In this document: positions 1 to 8,741 of the stretch, in pieces
Layout: each line of letters begins with the position of its first letter
Position numbering within the stretch: position 1 is the first letter of the stretch
Source of the DNA: Mycolicibacterium fallax
Lineage (GTDB): Bacteria > Actinomycetota > Actinomycetes > Mycobacteriales > Mycobacteriaceae
Direction of reading: 5' to 3'
Length of the DNA stretch: 64,000 nt
NCBI RefSeq assembly: GCF_010726955.1
Contig: NZ_AP022603.1
Location: 2,728,001 to 2,792,000 of the forward strand
Translations under genes and position numbers: made by a program
The notes under the pieces: generated by a model
The model's input: only the letters and a program-made list of their open reading frames with translations
The model's database searches: none
Told to the model about the DNA's origin: nothing

Positions 1-1277
1 CGGTGCTGCCGTCGCTGCGGGAGCACGAGCTGTCCTTCGTCCTGGCCGACGCCGGGTCGGTGGCGATCTTCATTCCGGGTGACTTCCGCGGCCACGACTA
101 CCCGGGGATGCTGGACCGGGTGGCCGCGCAGCTGCCCGACCCGCCGGAGGTGGTGGTGGTCCGCGGCGACGGCCACACCGCGTACCAGGATCTGCTGACC
201 GCGGCGGCTGCGACCGCAGCCCCGGCCGCCGATCCCAGTGCCGCCTCGATGACGCTCTACACCTCCGGCACCACCGGGAGACCCAAGGGCGTTCTGCACA
301 GCCAGAATTCGCTGGCGGCGCTGCTGGCCCAGATCGGTGAGCACTGGGAGGTCGATCCGGGCGACGCCTTCCTGGTGCCCTCCCCGATCGCGCACATCGG
401 CGGCTCCATCTATGCCTTCGAGGCCCCCCTGCTGCTCGGCAGCACCGCGATCCTGATGGACCGGTGGGACGCCGACGAGGCGGTGGCGTTGATCGACGCA
501 CGGCAGTGCACCCACATGGCCGGTGCCACACCGTTTCTGGTCGGTCTGCTGGCCGCGGCCCGGCGGGCCAGTACCCGGCTGCCGAGCCTGAAGGTGTTCA
601 TCTGCGGCGGCGCCTCGGTTCCGCCGTCGCTGATCCGCGAGGCCACCGACTACTTCGCCGGCGCCCGGGTGAGCCGGGTCTACGGCTCCACCGAGGTTCC
701 GGTGACCACCGTCGGCTCCACCGATCCCGACGGCGCCGCCGACACCGACGGCCGGCCCGGCATCGCCGAGATCCGGCTGGTCGACGGCGAGATCCGGGCC
801 CGCGGTCCGCAGATGCTGCTCGGCTATCGGCACGCCGACGACAACGCCGACGCCTTCGACGCCGACGGCTTCTTCCGCACCGGCGACCTGGGCCGCTGGG
901 AGAACGGCCATGTCGTGGTGACCGGCCGGGCCAAGGATCTGATCATCCGCAACGGCGAGAACATCTCCCCCAAGGAGATCGAGGACATCCTGATCGCCGC
1001 CCCCGGCATCGCCGAGATCGCGATCGTCGGGATCCCGGACGCCCGCACCGGGGAGCGGGCCTGCGCGGTGATCGTGCCCGACGGCGCCGCAGCCACGCCG
1101 GACGTCGCCGCCCTCGCGGCGATCCTCGACGGCCTCGGGGTGGCGCGATTCAAGTTCCCCGAACGGGTCGAGATCCGGGATCGGTTGCCCCGCAACGATG
1201 CCGGCAAGATTCTCAAACATCAGATCCGCGCGCAGCTGATCGCCGCGGAACCGACGAAAGGGTGCGCATGCAGGTAG
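1..1277 (+). CDS. Acyl-CoA synthetase, AMP-binding (5' partial)
   Basis: Adenylate-forming ligase that should activate a carboxylic acid to an acyl-AMP and then an acyl-CoA. The reading frame is open from the window edge (first full codon at 3), so the N-terminus, probably about 100 residues, lies upstream. Visible motifs are the P-loop SGTTGRPKG (about residues 88-96 of the visible part), a GSTE adenine-binding motif, the RTGDLG aspartate, the hinge region GRAKDLIIRNGENI and a C-terminal catalytic lysine in NDAGKIL. The stop overlaps the start of the following SDR by 10 bp, and a second ligase follows, so this is the head of a three-gene operon. The carboxylate substrate cannot be read from sequence. 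Family assignment is firm; specificity is unknown. Confidence 0.93.
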   Translation, partial: VLPSLREHELSFVLADAGSVAIFIPGDFRGHDYPGMLDRVAAQLPDPPEVVVVRGDGHTAYQDLLTAAAATAAPAADPSAASMTLYTSGTTGRPKGVLHSQNSLAALLAQIGEHWEVDPGDAFLVPSPIAHIGGSIYAFEAPLLLGSTAILMDRWDADEAVALIDARQCTHMAGATPFLVGLLAAARRASTRLPSLKVFICGGASVPPSLIREATDYFAGARVSRVYGSTEVPVTTVGSTDPDGAADTDGRPGIAEIRLVDGEIRARGPQMLLGYRHADDNADAFDADGFFRTGDLGRWENGHVVVTGRAKDLIIRNGENISPKEIEDILIAAPGIAEIAIVGIPDARTGERACAVIVPDGAAATPDVAALAAILDGLGVARFKFPERVEIRDRLPRNDAGKILKHQIRAQLIAAEPTKGCACR

Positions 1278-2053
1278 CGATCGTCACCGGCGCCAGCAGT
1301 GGGATCGGGTTCGGCTGCGCGGTTAAACTCGCCGAGTCGGGCTGCGCGGTGCTGGGCACCGGCCGCGACGCCGGGCGGCTGGCCGAGCTCACCGATGCCG
1401 TCGTCGCGGCCACCGGCGACCCGAACCGGGTCGGCACGGTCGTCGCCGATGTCACCACCGACGACGCTCCGGCACAGATCGTCGGCGCCGCGCTGGACCG
1501 CTGGGGCCGAGTCGACTTCCTGATCAACAACGCCGGCATGGGCAGCCCGAAACCGTTGCACGAGACCGACGACGAGACCCTGGACGAGTTCCTCGGGCTG
1601 ATGCTGCGGGCTCCGTTCCGGCTGGCCCGCGAGGCGATCGGGCACATGACCCCGGGCTCGGCGATCATCAACATCACCTCGACCTTCGCCGTCGTCGGCG
1701 GGCTCCGCGGCGGGGCCTATTCGGCCGCCAAGGGCGGCCTGACCGCGCTGACCACCCACATCGCCTGTCAGTACGGCGCCCAGGGCATCCGGTGCAATGC
1801 GGTGGCGCCGGGCGTGACGGTCACCCCGATGGTGCAGGGCCGCCTCGACGACGACCGGTTCCGCCGGATCAACACCGAGATGACCCCGCACCAGCGGCTG
1901 GGCCGGGTCGAGGACATCGCGGCCACCGTGGCGTTCCTGTGCTCGGACGGCGGAAGTTTCATCAACGGGCAGACCATCGTGGTCGACGGCGGCTGGAGCT
2001 CCACCAAGTACCTGTCGGACTACGCACTGAGCACCGAGTGGGTGCAGCGGTGA
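1268..2053 (+). CDS. SDR family NAD(P)-dependent oxidoreductase
   Basis: Classical short-chain dehydrogenase of 261 residues that would oxidise or reduce a hydroxyl/keto group on an intermediate made by the flanking ligases. It has the cofactor motif TGASSGIG near the N-terminus, the NNAG motif, the catalytic YSAAK (YxxxK) and the C-terminal VDGGW typical of FabG-like enzymes. The ATG at 1268 lies inside the end of the upstream ligase gene and places the glycine motif 7 residues from the start, as usual for the family. The stop overlaps the next start as GTGA, so translation of the three genes is probably coupled. Substrate unknown. Confidence 0.93.
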   Translation: MQVAIVTGASSGIGFGCAVKLAESGCAVLGTGRDAGRLAELTDAVVAATGDPNRVGTVVADVTTDDAPAQIVGAALDRWGRVDFLINNAGMGSPKPLHETDDETLDEFLGLMLRAPFRLAREAIGHMTPGSAIINITSTFAVVGGLRGGAYSAAKGGLTALTTHIACQYGAQGIRCNAVAPGVTVTPMVQGRLDDDRFRRINTEMTPHQRLGRVEDIAATVAFLCSDGGSFINGQTIVVDGGWSSTKYLSDYALSTEWVQR

Positions 2054-3540
2054 ACATGTTCACGGTGCTCGACCAGGCCGCGGCCCGGTTCCCGGACCGC
2101 GGGGCGGTATTCTCTGGCACCGAGCAGGTCGCCAACTGGGCCGAACTGCGCGATCGTGCGCGCCGGCTCGGGGCGGCGCTGCGGGCCCGGTTCGGCCCGG
2201 GCGCCCGGGTCGGCGTCGCCAGCGAGAACCGCCCGGAGATCGTCGAGCTGATGTTCGGCATCTGGGCCGCCGAGTGCGTCTTCGTCCCGCTGAACTTCAA
2301 GCTGCATCCGCGCGAGATGGCCGACATCCTCGCCGACTGCGACGCCGCAACGGTTTTCGCTTCGCCCAAGCTCGCCGGCGGCCTGGCCGGCGCCGGGGTG
2401 GGCCCGGTCGAGGTGCTCGGAACCGATGGCTACGCCGAGTGGTTCGCCGGCGAACCGGGGGCCGCGCCGGACACCGACCCCGAGGAGCTGGCCTGGCTGT
2501 TCTACACCAGCGGGACCACCGGAAAGTCCAAGGGCGCCATGCTGTCCCACCGGAACCTGATGGCGATGACGGTCGCGCACCTGGCCGATTTCGACGACCC
2601 CGACGAGAACGCCGCCCTGGTGCACGGCGCCCCGATGTCGCACGGCTCCGGCCTTTACATCCCGCCGTACGTGCTGCGCGGTGCCCGGCAGGTGATCCCG
2701 GCATCCGGCGCCTTCGATCCCGGGGAGTTCCTCGACCTGTGCGAGCAGCACCCCGGCGCCGCGGCGTTCCTGGCCCCGACGATGGTGGGCCGACTGGTGG
2801 CGACCGGGCGGCCGCGGCCGGCAAACCTGCGGACCGTCGTCTACGGCGGCGGACCGATGTACGTCGAGAGCCTCAAGGCCGCGCTGGACGCGTTCGGCCC
2901 GGTCTTCGTGCAGTTGTACGGACAGGGTGAGGCGCCGATGACCATCACCGGACTGCGCCGCGCCGATCATCTTGACGCCGACGGCGGCTGGGCCCCCGAC
3001 GAGGTGCTGGGCTCGGTCGGCCATCCGCGATCCGGGGTGCAGGTCGCGGTGTGGCGGCCCGACGGCACCCCCGCCGAGATCGGGGAGATCGGTGAAATCG
3101 TTTGTCGCGGCGACGTGGTCATGTCGGGCTACTGGAACAACCCGGCAGCCTCGGCGGCGACGCTGGCCGGCGGCTGGCTGCACACCGGGGACATGGGCTC
3201 GGTCGATGCCCGCGGGAATCTGACGCTGCGGGACCGCTCCAAGGATGTGGTGATCAGCGGGGGCAGCAACATCTACCCGCGCGAGGTGGAGGAGGTGCTG
3301 ATCGCCCACCCCGGCGTCACCGAGGCCGCGGTGATCGGCGCCCCGGACCCGGAGTGGGGCGAGGTCGTCGTCGCGTTCGTGGTGGCCGGCGGCTCGGCAC
3401 CCACGCCCGCCGAGCTCGACGCCCACCTGCTCGACCGGATCGCCCGGTTCAAGCGGCCCAAGCGCTACGTATTCCTCGACGAGCTGCCCAAGAGCAGCTA
3501 CGGCAAGGTGCTCAAACGGGAACTGCGCGAACGACTCTGA
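2050..3540 (+). CDS. Acyl-CoA synthetase (FadD-like), AMP-binding
   Basis: Complete adenylate-forming acyl-CoA ligase of 496 residues, activating a fatty or other carboxylic acid with ATP and CoA. P-loop SGTTGKSKG lies at about 154-162, followed by YGQGEAPM, the HTGDMG aspartate, the hinge RDRSKDVVISGGSNIYP and the C-terminal catalytic lysine in SSYGKVLKREL. Start chosen as GTG at 2050 because it overlaps the SDR stop by 4 bp; the ATG at 2056 is an alternative two codons downstream. Last gene of the operon that begins before the window. Two ligases and an SDR together suggest a side-chain or fatty-acid degradation step; substrate not readable. Confidence 0.93.
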   Translation: MNMFTVLDQAAARFPDRGAVFSGTEQVANWAELRDRARRLGAALRARFGPGARVGVASENRPEIVELMFGIWAAECVFVPLNFKLHPREMADILADCDAATVFASPKLAGGLAGAGVGPVEVLGTDGYAEWFAGEPGAAPDTDPEELAWLFYTSGTTGKSKGAMLSHRNLMAMTVAHLADFDDPDENAALVHGAPMSHGSGLYIPPYVLRGARQVIPASGAFDPGEFLDLCEQHPGAAAFLAPTMVGRLVATGRPRPANLRTVVYGGGPMYVESLKAALDAFGPVFVQLYGQGEAPMTITGLRRADHLDADGGWAPDEVLGSVGHPRSGVQVAVWRPDGTPAEIGEIGEIVCRGDVVMSGYWNNPAASAATLAGGWLHTGDMGSVDARGNLTLRDRSKDVVISGGSNIYPREVEEVLIAHPGVTEAAVIGAPDPEWGEVVVAFVVAGGSAPTPAELDAHLLDRIARFKRPKRYVFLDELPKSSYGKVLKRELRERL

Positions 3541-3572
3541 CGCCGGATTCACCGGTGGGTACGTCACCGGCG
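3541..3572 (+). terminator. Possible weak hairpin after the ligase operon
   Basis: Just after the ligase stop, CCGGTG (3552-3557) can pair with CACCGG (3565-3570) around a 7-nt loop; an alternative pairing uses CGCCGG at 3541-3546 with CCGGCG at 3567-3572. There is no U-tract, so this is at best a non-canonical terminator of the kind proposed for mycobacteria. The rest of the gap up to 3680 shows no gene. Confidence 0.25.
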
Positions 3573-3680
3573 AGCCGAAGGACGGCCCCCGATTTTTCTC
3601 AGAGATTCCTCATGGTTGGGGTCCCGATTTGTCGGTTCCGGGGCCGGTTTCTGTCGGTGGCTCGATCTAACGTTCTATAC

Positions 3681-5780
3681 ATGGGGAACAGTGCGTACGC
3701 CGACCGGGACACCGTCCTGGCAGCACTGGCCGCCGCCGAATCCGCGGCCGCCGCCCTGGCCGGTTGCCGCCTCGACGGGTTCACCCCCGAAGAACTCCTC
3801 GACGTGCTGGCCCGCCGCCAAGCCCTCGCCTGGGCCGCCCCGGCGTTCGATCACACCCTGACCGCCCACCTGGCCGCCACCGCCGACCCCGGCGTGCTCG
3901 GGGCAGCCAGCCTCAAACTCGTGCTCGCCGAACGGCTCCGCATCTCCCGCCGCGCCGCCGCCCGCCGCCTCGCCGAGGCCGCCGACCTCGGCCCCCGCAC
4001 CACCCCGGGCGGCCAACCGCTGGAACCCCGACTCCCGGCGGTGGCCGCGGCGGTGGCCGCCGGGGCCATCGGGCCCGAACACGTGGACATCGCCCGCGAC
4101 ATCTACCGGCAACTCCCGGCGAACCTGGACCCCGACTACCGCCAAGCCGCCGAAGCAGACCTGGCCGGACTGGCCACCCAGTTCGCCCCCGAGCAATACC
4201 GCACCCTCGCCACCCATTTGTTGACGATCCTGGACCCCGACGGCGACTACCAGGAACGCGCCCGCCGCGCCCAGCGCGGCCTGACCCTGGGCCCGCAACG
4301 CCGCGACGGCATGAGCGCCCTGCACGGCACCCTGACCCCCGAAGCCCGCGCCACCCTGGAGCCGATCCTGGCCAAACTCGCCGCCCCCGGCATGTGCAAC
4401 CCCAACGACGAACACCCGTGTGTCAGTGGGACCCCAAGCCAGGAGCAGATCAGCGCCGATCAGCGCAGCGCCGCCCAACGCGGCCACGACGCCCTGATCG
4501 CCCTGTGCCGCGCCGTCCTGGCCGCCGGAGACCTCGGAAAACTCAACGGCCTACCAGTGACCGTGGTCATCACCGCCACCCTCGCCGAACTCCACGCCGC
4601 CGCCGCCACCCACCCCGACGCCACCCCCAACTGGACCAACACCCACAACAACGGTGGCGGCGAAGACCACGGCAACCACGGCGGCACCACCCCCACCAGC
4701 AGCAACGATGGCGGCAACAGAGATGCCGCTGACTCCGGTGGTGGTGCCGGCGGCGGGTCGTGCCCGCCCGGGTCTGCGGTCCTGGGTCCGGCCCCGGCCC
4801 TGAACCCCGACAATGGGTGGGCCATCACCGCCGGCGGCACCCGCGTCCCCATGCGCGACCTCCTGCGCATGGCCAGCCACGCCCACCACTACCTGAGCAT
4901 CTTCGACGGCCACGGCCGCGCCCTATGGCTCGGCCGCTCCAAACGCCTGGCCACCGCCGACCAACGCCTGGTCCTGTTCAGCCGAGAACGCGGCTGCACC
5001 CGGCCCGGCTGCCCCGAACCCTTCTACCGAACCCAAGCCCACCACCTCGACCCCTGGACCCCCAAACCCGGCACCACCAGCCCACCCCAACCCGGCAGCC
5101 GCGGCGACCCCGGCGACCCCAACCCACCCAATGGTGCCCCTGGTGCCCCTGGTGCGGCCGGGGAGCCCGGTGCGGCCGATGCGGCGGGCGGGAACACCAA
5201 TATCGACGACCTCGCCCTGGCCTGCCGCGCCGACAACAACATGGCCGACAAATTCCACTGGACCACCATCCGCAACACCGACGGCTACGTCGAATGGATC
5301 CCCCCACCCGCCCTGGACCGCGGCCAACCCCGCACCAACACCATCAACTTCCCCGAACAACTCCTGGCCCGCTACCGCAACCTGCGCCAAACCCACCCCG
5401 ACCAGGACCTCCCACCCCAAGACGAACCGCACTGGCTCGACCAAGCCATCGACGCCCACCGCCGCTACGACACCGACCCCACCGACACCGAACTCACCCA
5501 ACAACTCATCCTCGACAACACCCCCTACCCCGACGACTGGAACGACCCCAGCACCTGGCAGAAAATCCGGCCCGGCGACACCGACGACACCGCAGACGAC
5601 ACCGACCACAACACCGAGGACGACCCCGGCACCAGCGACGACACCGACTGGGCCGACCACCCCGACCGGTACGACGACGACACCACCGACCCCGGCTGGT
5701 ACGACGACGAAACCACCCTCACCGCAACCGAACTCGCAAACCAGTCACACCCCGCCGACCCCGACAGCCACACTGCATAA
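3681..5780 (+). CDS. DUF222/HNH endonuclease-domain protein (13E12 repeat family), with insertions
   Basis: Member of the actinobacterial 13E12/DUF222 family, a nuclease-like domain followed by an HNH motif; biological role unresolved, often considered selfish or mobile. The protein is 699 residues against roughly 450-500 usual. DUF222 covers about residues 10-300. Extra length comes from a Gly/Asn/His-rich linker (about 316-363), a collagen-like Gly/Pro/Ala stretch inside the HNH motif between His454-His455 (AHHLDPW) and the NTNIDDLALAC segment at about 505, and an acidic Asp/Thr-rich tail (after about 630). Codons end almost always in C and the coding strand is strongly C-rich compared with neighbours. 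ATG at 3681 has no evident Shine-Dalgarno. It sits alone between two operons. Whether the split HNH is active is doubtful. Confidence 0.85.
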   Translation: MGNSAYADRDTVLAALAAAESAAAALAGCRLDGFTPEELLDVLARRQALAWAAPAFDHTLTAHLAATADPGVLGAASLKLVLAERLRISRRAAARRLAEAADLGPRTTPGGQPLEPRLPAVAAAVAAGAIGPEHVDIARDIYRQLPANLDPDYRQAAEADLAGLATQFAPEQYRTLATHLLTILDPDGDYQERARRAQRGLTLGPQRRDGMSALHGTLTPEARATLEPILAKLAAPGMCNPNDEHPCVSGTPSQEQISADQRSAAQRGHDALIALCRAVLAAGDLGKLNGLPVTVVITATLAELHAAAATHPDATPNWTNTHNNGGGEDHGNHGGTTPTSSNDGGNRDAADSGGGAGGGSCPPGSAVLGPAPALNPDNGWAITAGGTRVPMRDLLRMASHAHHYLSIFDGHGRALWLGRSKRLATADQRLVLFSRERGCTRPGCPEPFYRTQAHHLDPWTPKPGTTSPPQPGSRGDPGDPNPPNGAPGAPGAAGEPGAADAAGGNTNIDDLALACRADNNMADKFHWTTIRNTDGYVEWIPPPALDRGQPRTNTINFPEQLLARYRNLRQTHPDQDLPPQDEPHWLDQAIDAHRRYDTDPTDTELTQQLILDNTPYPDDWNDPSTWQKIRPGDTDDTADDTDHNTEDDPGTSDDTDWADHPDRYDDDTTDPGWYDDETTLTATELANQSHPADPDSHTA

Positions 5781-5847
5781 CCCCGCCCGGCCGCCCCACC
5801 ACCAGGCCACCCCGGCAGCACCGCGGCGCCCCGGCGAATCCGGGCGA

Positions 5848-7062
5848 TCAGCCGATGCTGAGCCGCAGCCGTTCGCGCCGGCGCACCAGGATGCTGGGCA
5901 GCCAGTCGCCGACCTCGTCGGCCACGATCCATTCGGTGTGCTCCAGCAGATAGCCGAGCACGATGCGGGCCTCCATCCGGGCCAGCGCAGCTCCGATGCA
6001 GAAATGCGCGCCCTTGCCGAAGCTGAGGTGGCTCTTGGCGCCAACCCGATCGAGCCGGAATTCCTCGGGCGCAGCGAACTGGACCGGGTCTCGATTTGCC
6101 GATCCCCACAGCAGCAGTAGGTGCGAATTTGCCGGCACCGCCACCCCGCCCAGCGTGGTGTCCCGCCAGACGTGTCGGTAGTGACCGCGGAACGGCGCCT
6201 CGTAGCGCAGCGTCTCCTCAATGAACGCCGCGAGCAGGTTCGGGTTGTCCCGAAGTTGCCGCTGAACCTCGTCGTTGGTCGCCAGAATCCACGCCGCGCT
6301 GCCCAGCAGCGAGGCCGTCGATTCACCGGCCGCGCTGAACAGCGTGAGCATGATGCTCATCGCCACGATCTGCTCGAGTTCCCCCGAGCCGTAGCGCCCA
6401 GCCATGTCGCCGATCAGGCCGGGCCCCGGGTCGGTGGCCGCCGCCTCGAAATGCTCCATCACGTACCCGGCCAGTTGCATTGCCGCGGCGCCGGCGGCCT
6501 TGATCTGGTCCGGTCCGACGATACCGTCGAGCAGGGTGGTGGTGGCGTACCCGAGCCGGATGAGCTCGTCGACATCGGCGCCGGGCAGCCCGAGCAGTTC
6601 GGCGACCACCATCATCGGCAACCGGTTGGCGACCGCACCCATCCATTCGATCTGACCGTCCCGCAGGTTTTCCGCCCAGAGTCCGGCGATGGTGTCGGTC
6701 GCGAATTCCTCGATGGCCCGCACCCGCTTCGCCGACAGATGTGGGAGCAGGATCTTGCGGTGCGCGGTGTGCACGGGGTCATCGGCGGTGGCCAGCGCGT
6801 GGATCGGCGCGCCGGGCTCCCCCATCGGCAACGCGGTCACCGACCCGTCGTCGCGAAAGACCATCGTCGCGGTGAGATTGGAGGAGAAGTCCTCGACCCG
6901 GGTCACCGCCTCGATCACCGCGTCCCAACCGCAGACCGCATAGAAGTCCGACGTTCCGATCCGGTGCACCGGCGCCTCGGTGCGCATCCGTCGGTACAGC
7001 GGGTACGGGTCCTGGATCGCTGCGACGCCGAAGAAGGCCCGCGGATCCTCCAGCAAGCTCAC
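5848..7062 (-). CDS. Cytochrome P450
   Basis: Heme monooxygenase of 404 residues, cytosolic bacterial class I type that would need a ferredoxin and reductase (none adjacent). The heme-binding signature FGKGAHFCIG has the proximal cysteine at about residue 355; the ExxR motif is ETLR; the I-helix oxygen-activation motif is AAGESTA, with Ser in place of the more usual Asp/Glu-Thr pair. The GTG start at 7062 overlaps the stop of the rhomboid gene as GTGA, giving the expected length and an N-terminus beginning MSLLEDPRAF. Translational coupling to a membrane protease is unusual but may only reflect compact packing. Substrate unknown. Confidence 0.93.
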   Translation of the reverse strand: MSLLEDPRAFFGVAAIQDPYPLYRRMRTEAPVHRIGTSDFYAVCGWDAVIEAVTRVEDFSSNLTATMVFRDDGSVTALPMGEPGAPIHALATADDPVHTAHRKILLPHLSAKRVRAIEEFATDTIAGLWAENLRDGQIEWMGAVANRLPMMVVAELLGLPGADVDELIRLGYATTTLLDGIVGPDQIKAAGAAAMQLAGYVMEHFEAAATDPGPGLIGDMAGRYGSGELEQIVAMSIMLTLFSAAGESTASLLGSAAWILATNDEVQRQLRDNPNLLAAFIEETLRYEAPFRGHYRHVWRDTTLGGVAVPANSHLLLLWGSANRDPVQFAAPEEFRLDRVGAKSHLSFGKGAHFCIGAALARMEARIVLGYLLEHTEWIVADEVGDWLPSILVRRRERLRLSIG

Positions 7063-7916
7063 GTCAGGTAAACCCCGACGAGTTGCTCGGTGCGCCACCA
7101 GCACAGCGCGACGAACAGCGCCGCCAGTGCCAGTGGCACCGCGGCATGCACCAGCTTCTGCTGGGCGGGCTTGGCGTAGGCATACCCGGCGGCGATCAGC
7201 GAACCGGCCACCAGGCCGCCGACGTGGCCCTGCCAGCTGATCGACTGCGCGCTGACCGCCGGCAGCACGAAGGTGATGACCAGGTTGATACCGATCAGCA
7301 CGGCCACCGCGCGGACGTCGAGGTTGAGCCGCTTGCCGACGACGAAGGTTGCGCCGAACAGACCGAAGATCGCCCCGGAGGCACCGGCGGTGGCGGTGTT
7401 CAGCGGCGACAGCAGATAGACCAGCACCGCTCCGCCGAGCGCGCTCATCCCGTAGAGCACCCCGTAGCGGGTACGGCCCAGCAACGATTCCAGGGCCGGC
7501 CCGACCAGGTAGAGCGCCCACATGTTGAACAGCAGGTGCACCGGGCCGTAGTGCATGAAGGCCGAGGTGACCATCCGATACCACTGGCCGTCGCGGAAGA
7601 TACCGATCGGCCACAGCGCGAACGCGTCATTGATCGCCGGCGACACCTGCTGCACCACGAACACCGCGACGCAGACCGCCATCAGGGTGTAGGTCACCAG
7701 CGGCCGGCCGTCGTTGACCCGGCCGCCGAACACCGTGCGCACCTTGCGGACCGACCGCCGTCCCTCCCGTACACAGTCCGGGCACTGGTGCCCGACGGCC
7801 GCGGCGGTCATGCAGTACGGGCAGATCGGCCGCCCGCAGCGAGCGCAGCCGATCCGGGCGACGTTGTGGGGGTGGCGGTAGCAGGCCGGTGCCTGCGGCG
7901 CATTCGGGGTGCTCAT
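7059..7916 (-). CDS. Rhomboid-family intramembrane serine protease
   Basis: Polytopic membrane protease that cleaves transmembrane segments of other proteins. The N-terminal about 60 residues hold a cysteine/histidine-rich zinc-binding-like segment (CARCGRPICPYCM and a later CPDC pair), followed by about six hydrophobic helices. The catalytic serine motif GASGAIFG and the histidine in QGHVGG form the Ser-His dyad, and the HLLFNMWALY oxyanion-loop region is intact. The start is taken at ATG 7916; a TTG three codons upstream is in frame but less likely. It resembles the mycobacterial Rv0110-type rhomboids; this is from memory of the family. The stop overlaps the P450 start. Confidence 0.9.
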   Translation of the reverse strand: MSTPNAPQAPACYRHPHNVARIGCARCGRPICPYCMTAAAVGHQCPDCVREGRRSVRKVRTVFGGRVNDGRPLVTYTLMAVCVAVFVVQQVSPAINDAFALWPIGIFRDGQWYRMVTSAFMHYGPVHLLFNMWALYLVGPALESLLGRTRYGVLYGMSALGGAVLVYLLSPLNTATAGASGAIFGLFGATFVVGKRLNLDVRAVAVLIGINLVITFVLPAVSAQSISWQGHVGGLVAGSLIAAGYAYAKPAQQKLVHAAVPLALAALFVALCWWRTEQLVGVYLT

Positions 7917-7934
7917 CGCTCTCAAAGATAGCGG

Positions 7935-8183
7935 TCAGGGGCAGATCAGCGGAGTCAGCAGCAGCAGCGGCCACAGCAGCGTCGACTCGGCGAACGCAAC
8001 GATGTTCGCCCCGGCGGGCAGCACCTGGTTGAGCTGGGCTTCCATCCAGTCCACCCGGGCGGCGTTCAGGAAGGTGTAGACGATGCCGATCAGCAGGTAG
8101 GGCAGCGCCAGCCACAGTCCCAGCTCGATCAGCGCCTCGACGCTGATCCGGCGGCTCAGCACCCGTCGCAGCAGTGCGGTCAT
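7935..8183 (-). CDS. Small membrane protein, unknown function
   Basis: Hydrophobic protein of 82 residues with two likely membrane helices, one around LGLWLALPYLLIGIVYTFL and one at the C-terminus (STLLWPLLLLTPL). Start chosen at ATG 8183 (MTALLRRVLS); ATG 8198 is five codons upstream and also possible. It lies 18 bp upstream of the rhomboid gene on the same strand, so the two may be co-transcribed. No family was recognised; small two-helix proteins of this kind are common and usually uncharacterised in mycobacteria. Confidence 0.7.
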   Translation of the reverse strand: MTALLRRVLSRRISVEALIELGLWLALPYLLIGIVYTFLNAARVDWMEAQLNQVLPAGANIVAFAESTLLWPLLLLTPLICP

Positions 8184-8232
8184 GCCCCTATTGACCATCA
8201 GCGCCGGTGATTGCGGGCGGTTTTCGCCGAAC

Positions 8233-8718
8233 TCAACTGACCACCTCGAGCCGACCGGCGCCGGCGGCGAGCACCCGGTGGAAGTCCTCGCTGTCGGTGA
8301 TCCGGCCACCGCCGCCCGCGGCAAGCAGGGCCTGCGCCTTGAAGGCGCGCGCCGCGGTGCTCAACCGGTGCCGCAGCGGGCGGCCGTCGGCGGTCTGCCC
8401 GCCCCACACCCGCACCTCGGTGTCGCCGATCTCCAGCAATTGCGCGACGTGCTCACGGACCTGCGGAACCGCGCGCAACACCGCGGCCGACACCGCAAGC
8501 GCCTCGGGGCGACGGGTGGTCAGCCCGGGGAGCGCATCAACCCGCTGTGCCTGGGCGCCGATGATGCGCAGCGCGCGTTCGTCCACCTCGCCGGAGACCA
8601 GGACGGTGGCGGTCCAGCCGTCCATCACCCGATCGAACAGCCAACCGCCGGCGGCCGCGGCGACGTCGGCGACGTCGAGGCCGATGACGTCGATCAGGTA
8701 GCTGAGTTTGGGTGCCAT
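8233..8718 (-). CDS. Hypothetical protein (161 aa)
   Basis: Soluble-looking protein of 161 residues beginning MAPKLSYLIDVIGLD, with no signal peptide or membrane segment. The N-terminal third (VADVAAAAGGWLFDRVMDGW) looks helical and the C-terminus carries a short glycine-rich turn (LAAGGGGRITD). I do not recognise the family. It follows the monooxygenase gene by 23 bp on the same strand and could be its operon partner, which would suggest an accessory or regulatory role, but this is only positional inference. Confidence 0.7.
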   Translation of the reverse strand: MAPKLSYLIDVIGLDVADVAAAAGGWLFDRVMDGWTATVLVSGEVDERALRIIGAQAQRVDALPGLTTRRPEALAVSAAVLRAVPQVREHVAQLLEIGDTEVRVWGGQTADGRPLRHRLSTAARAFKAQALLAAGGGGRITDSEDFHRVLAAGAGRLEVVS

Positions 8719-8741
8719 GGATGTCCGCTTCTGTCGATGGG

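Noticed and set aside
3541..3680. A small gene between the ligase operon and the DUF222 gene
   Set aside because: No frame with a start, ribosome site and plausible composition; only a weak hairpin is present.
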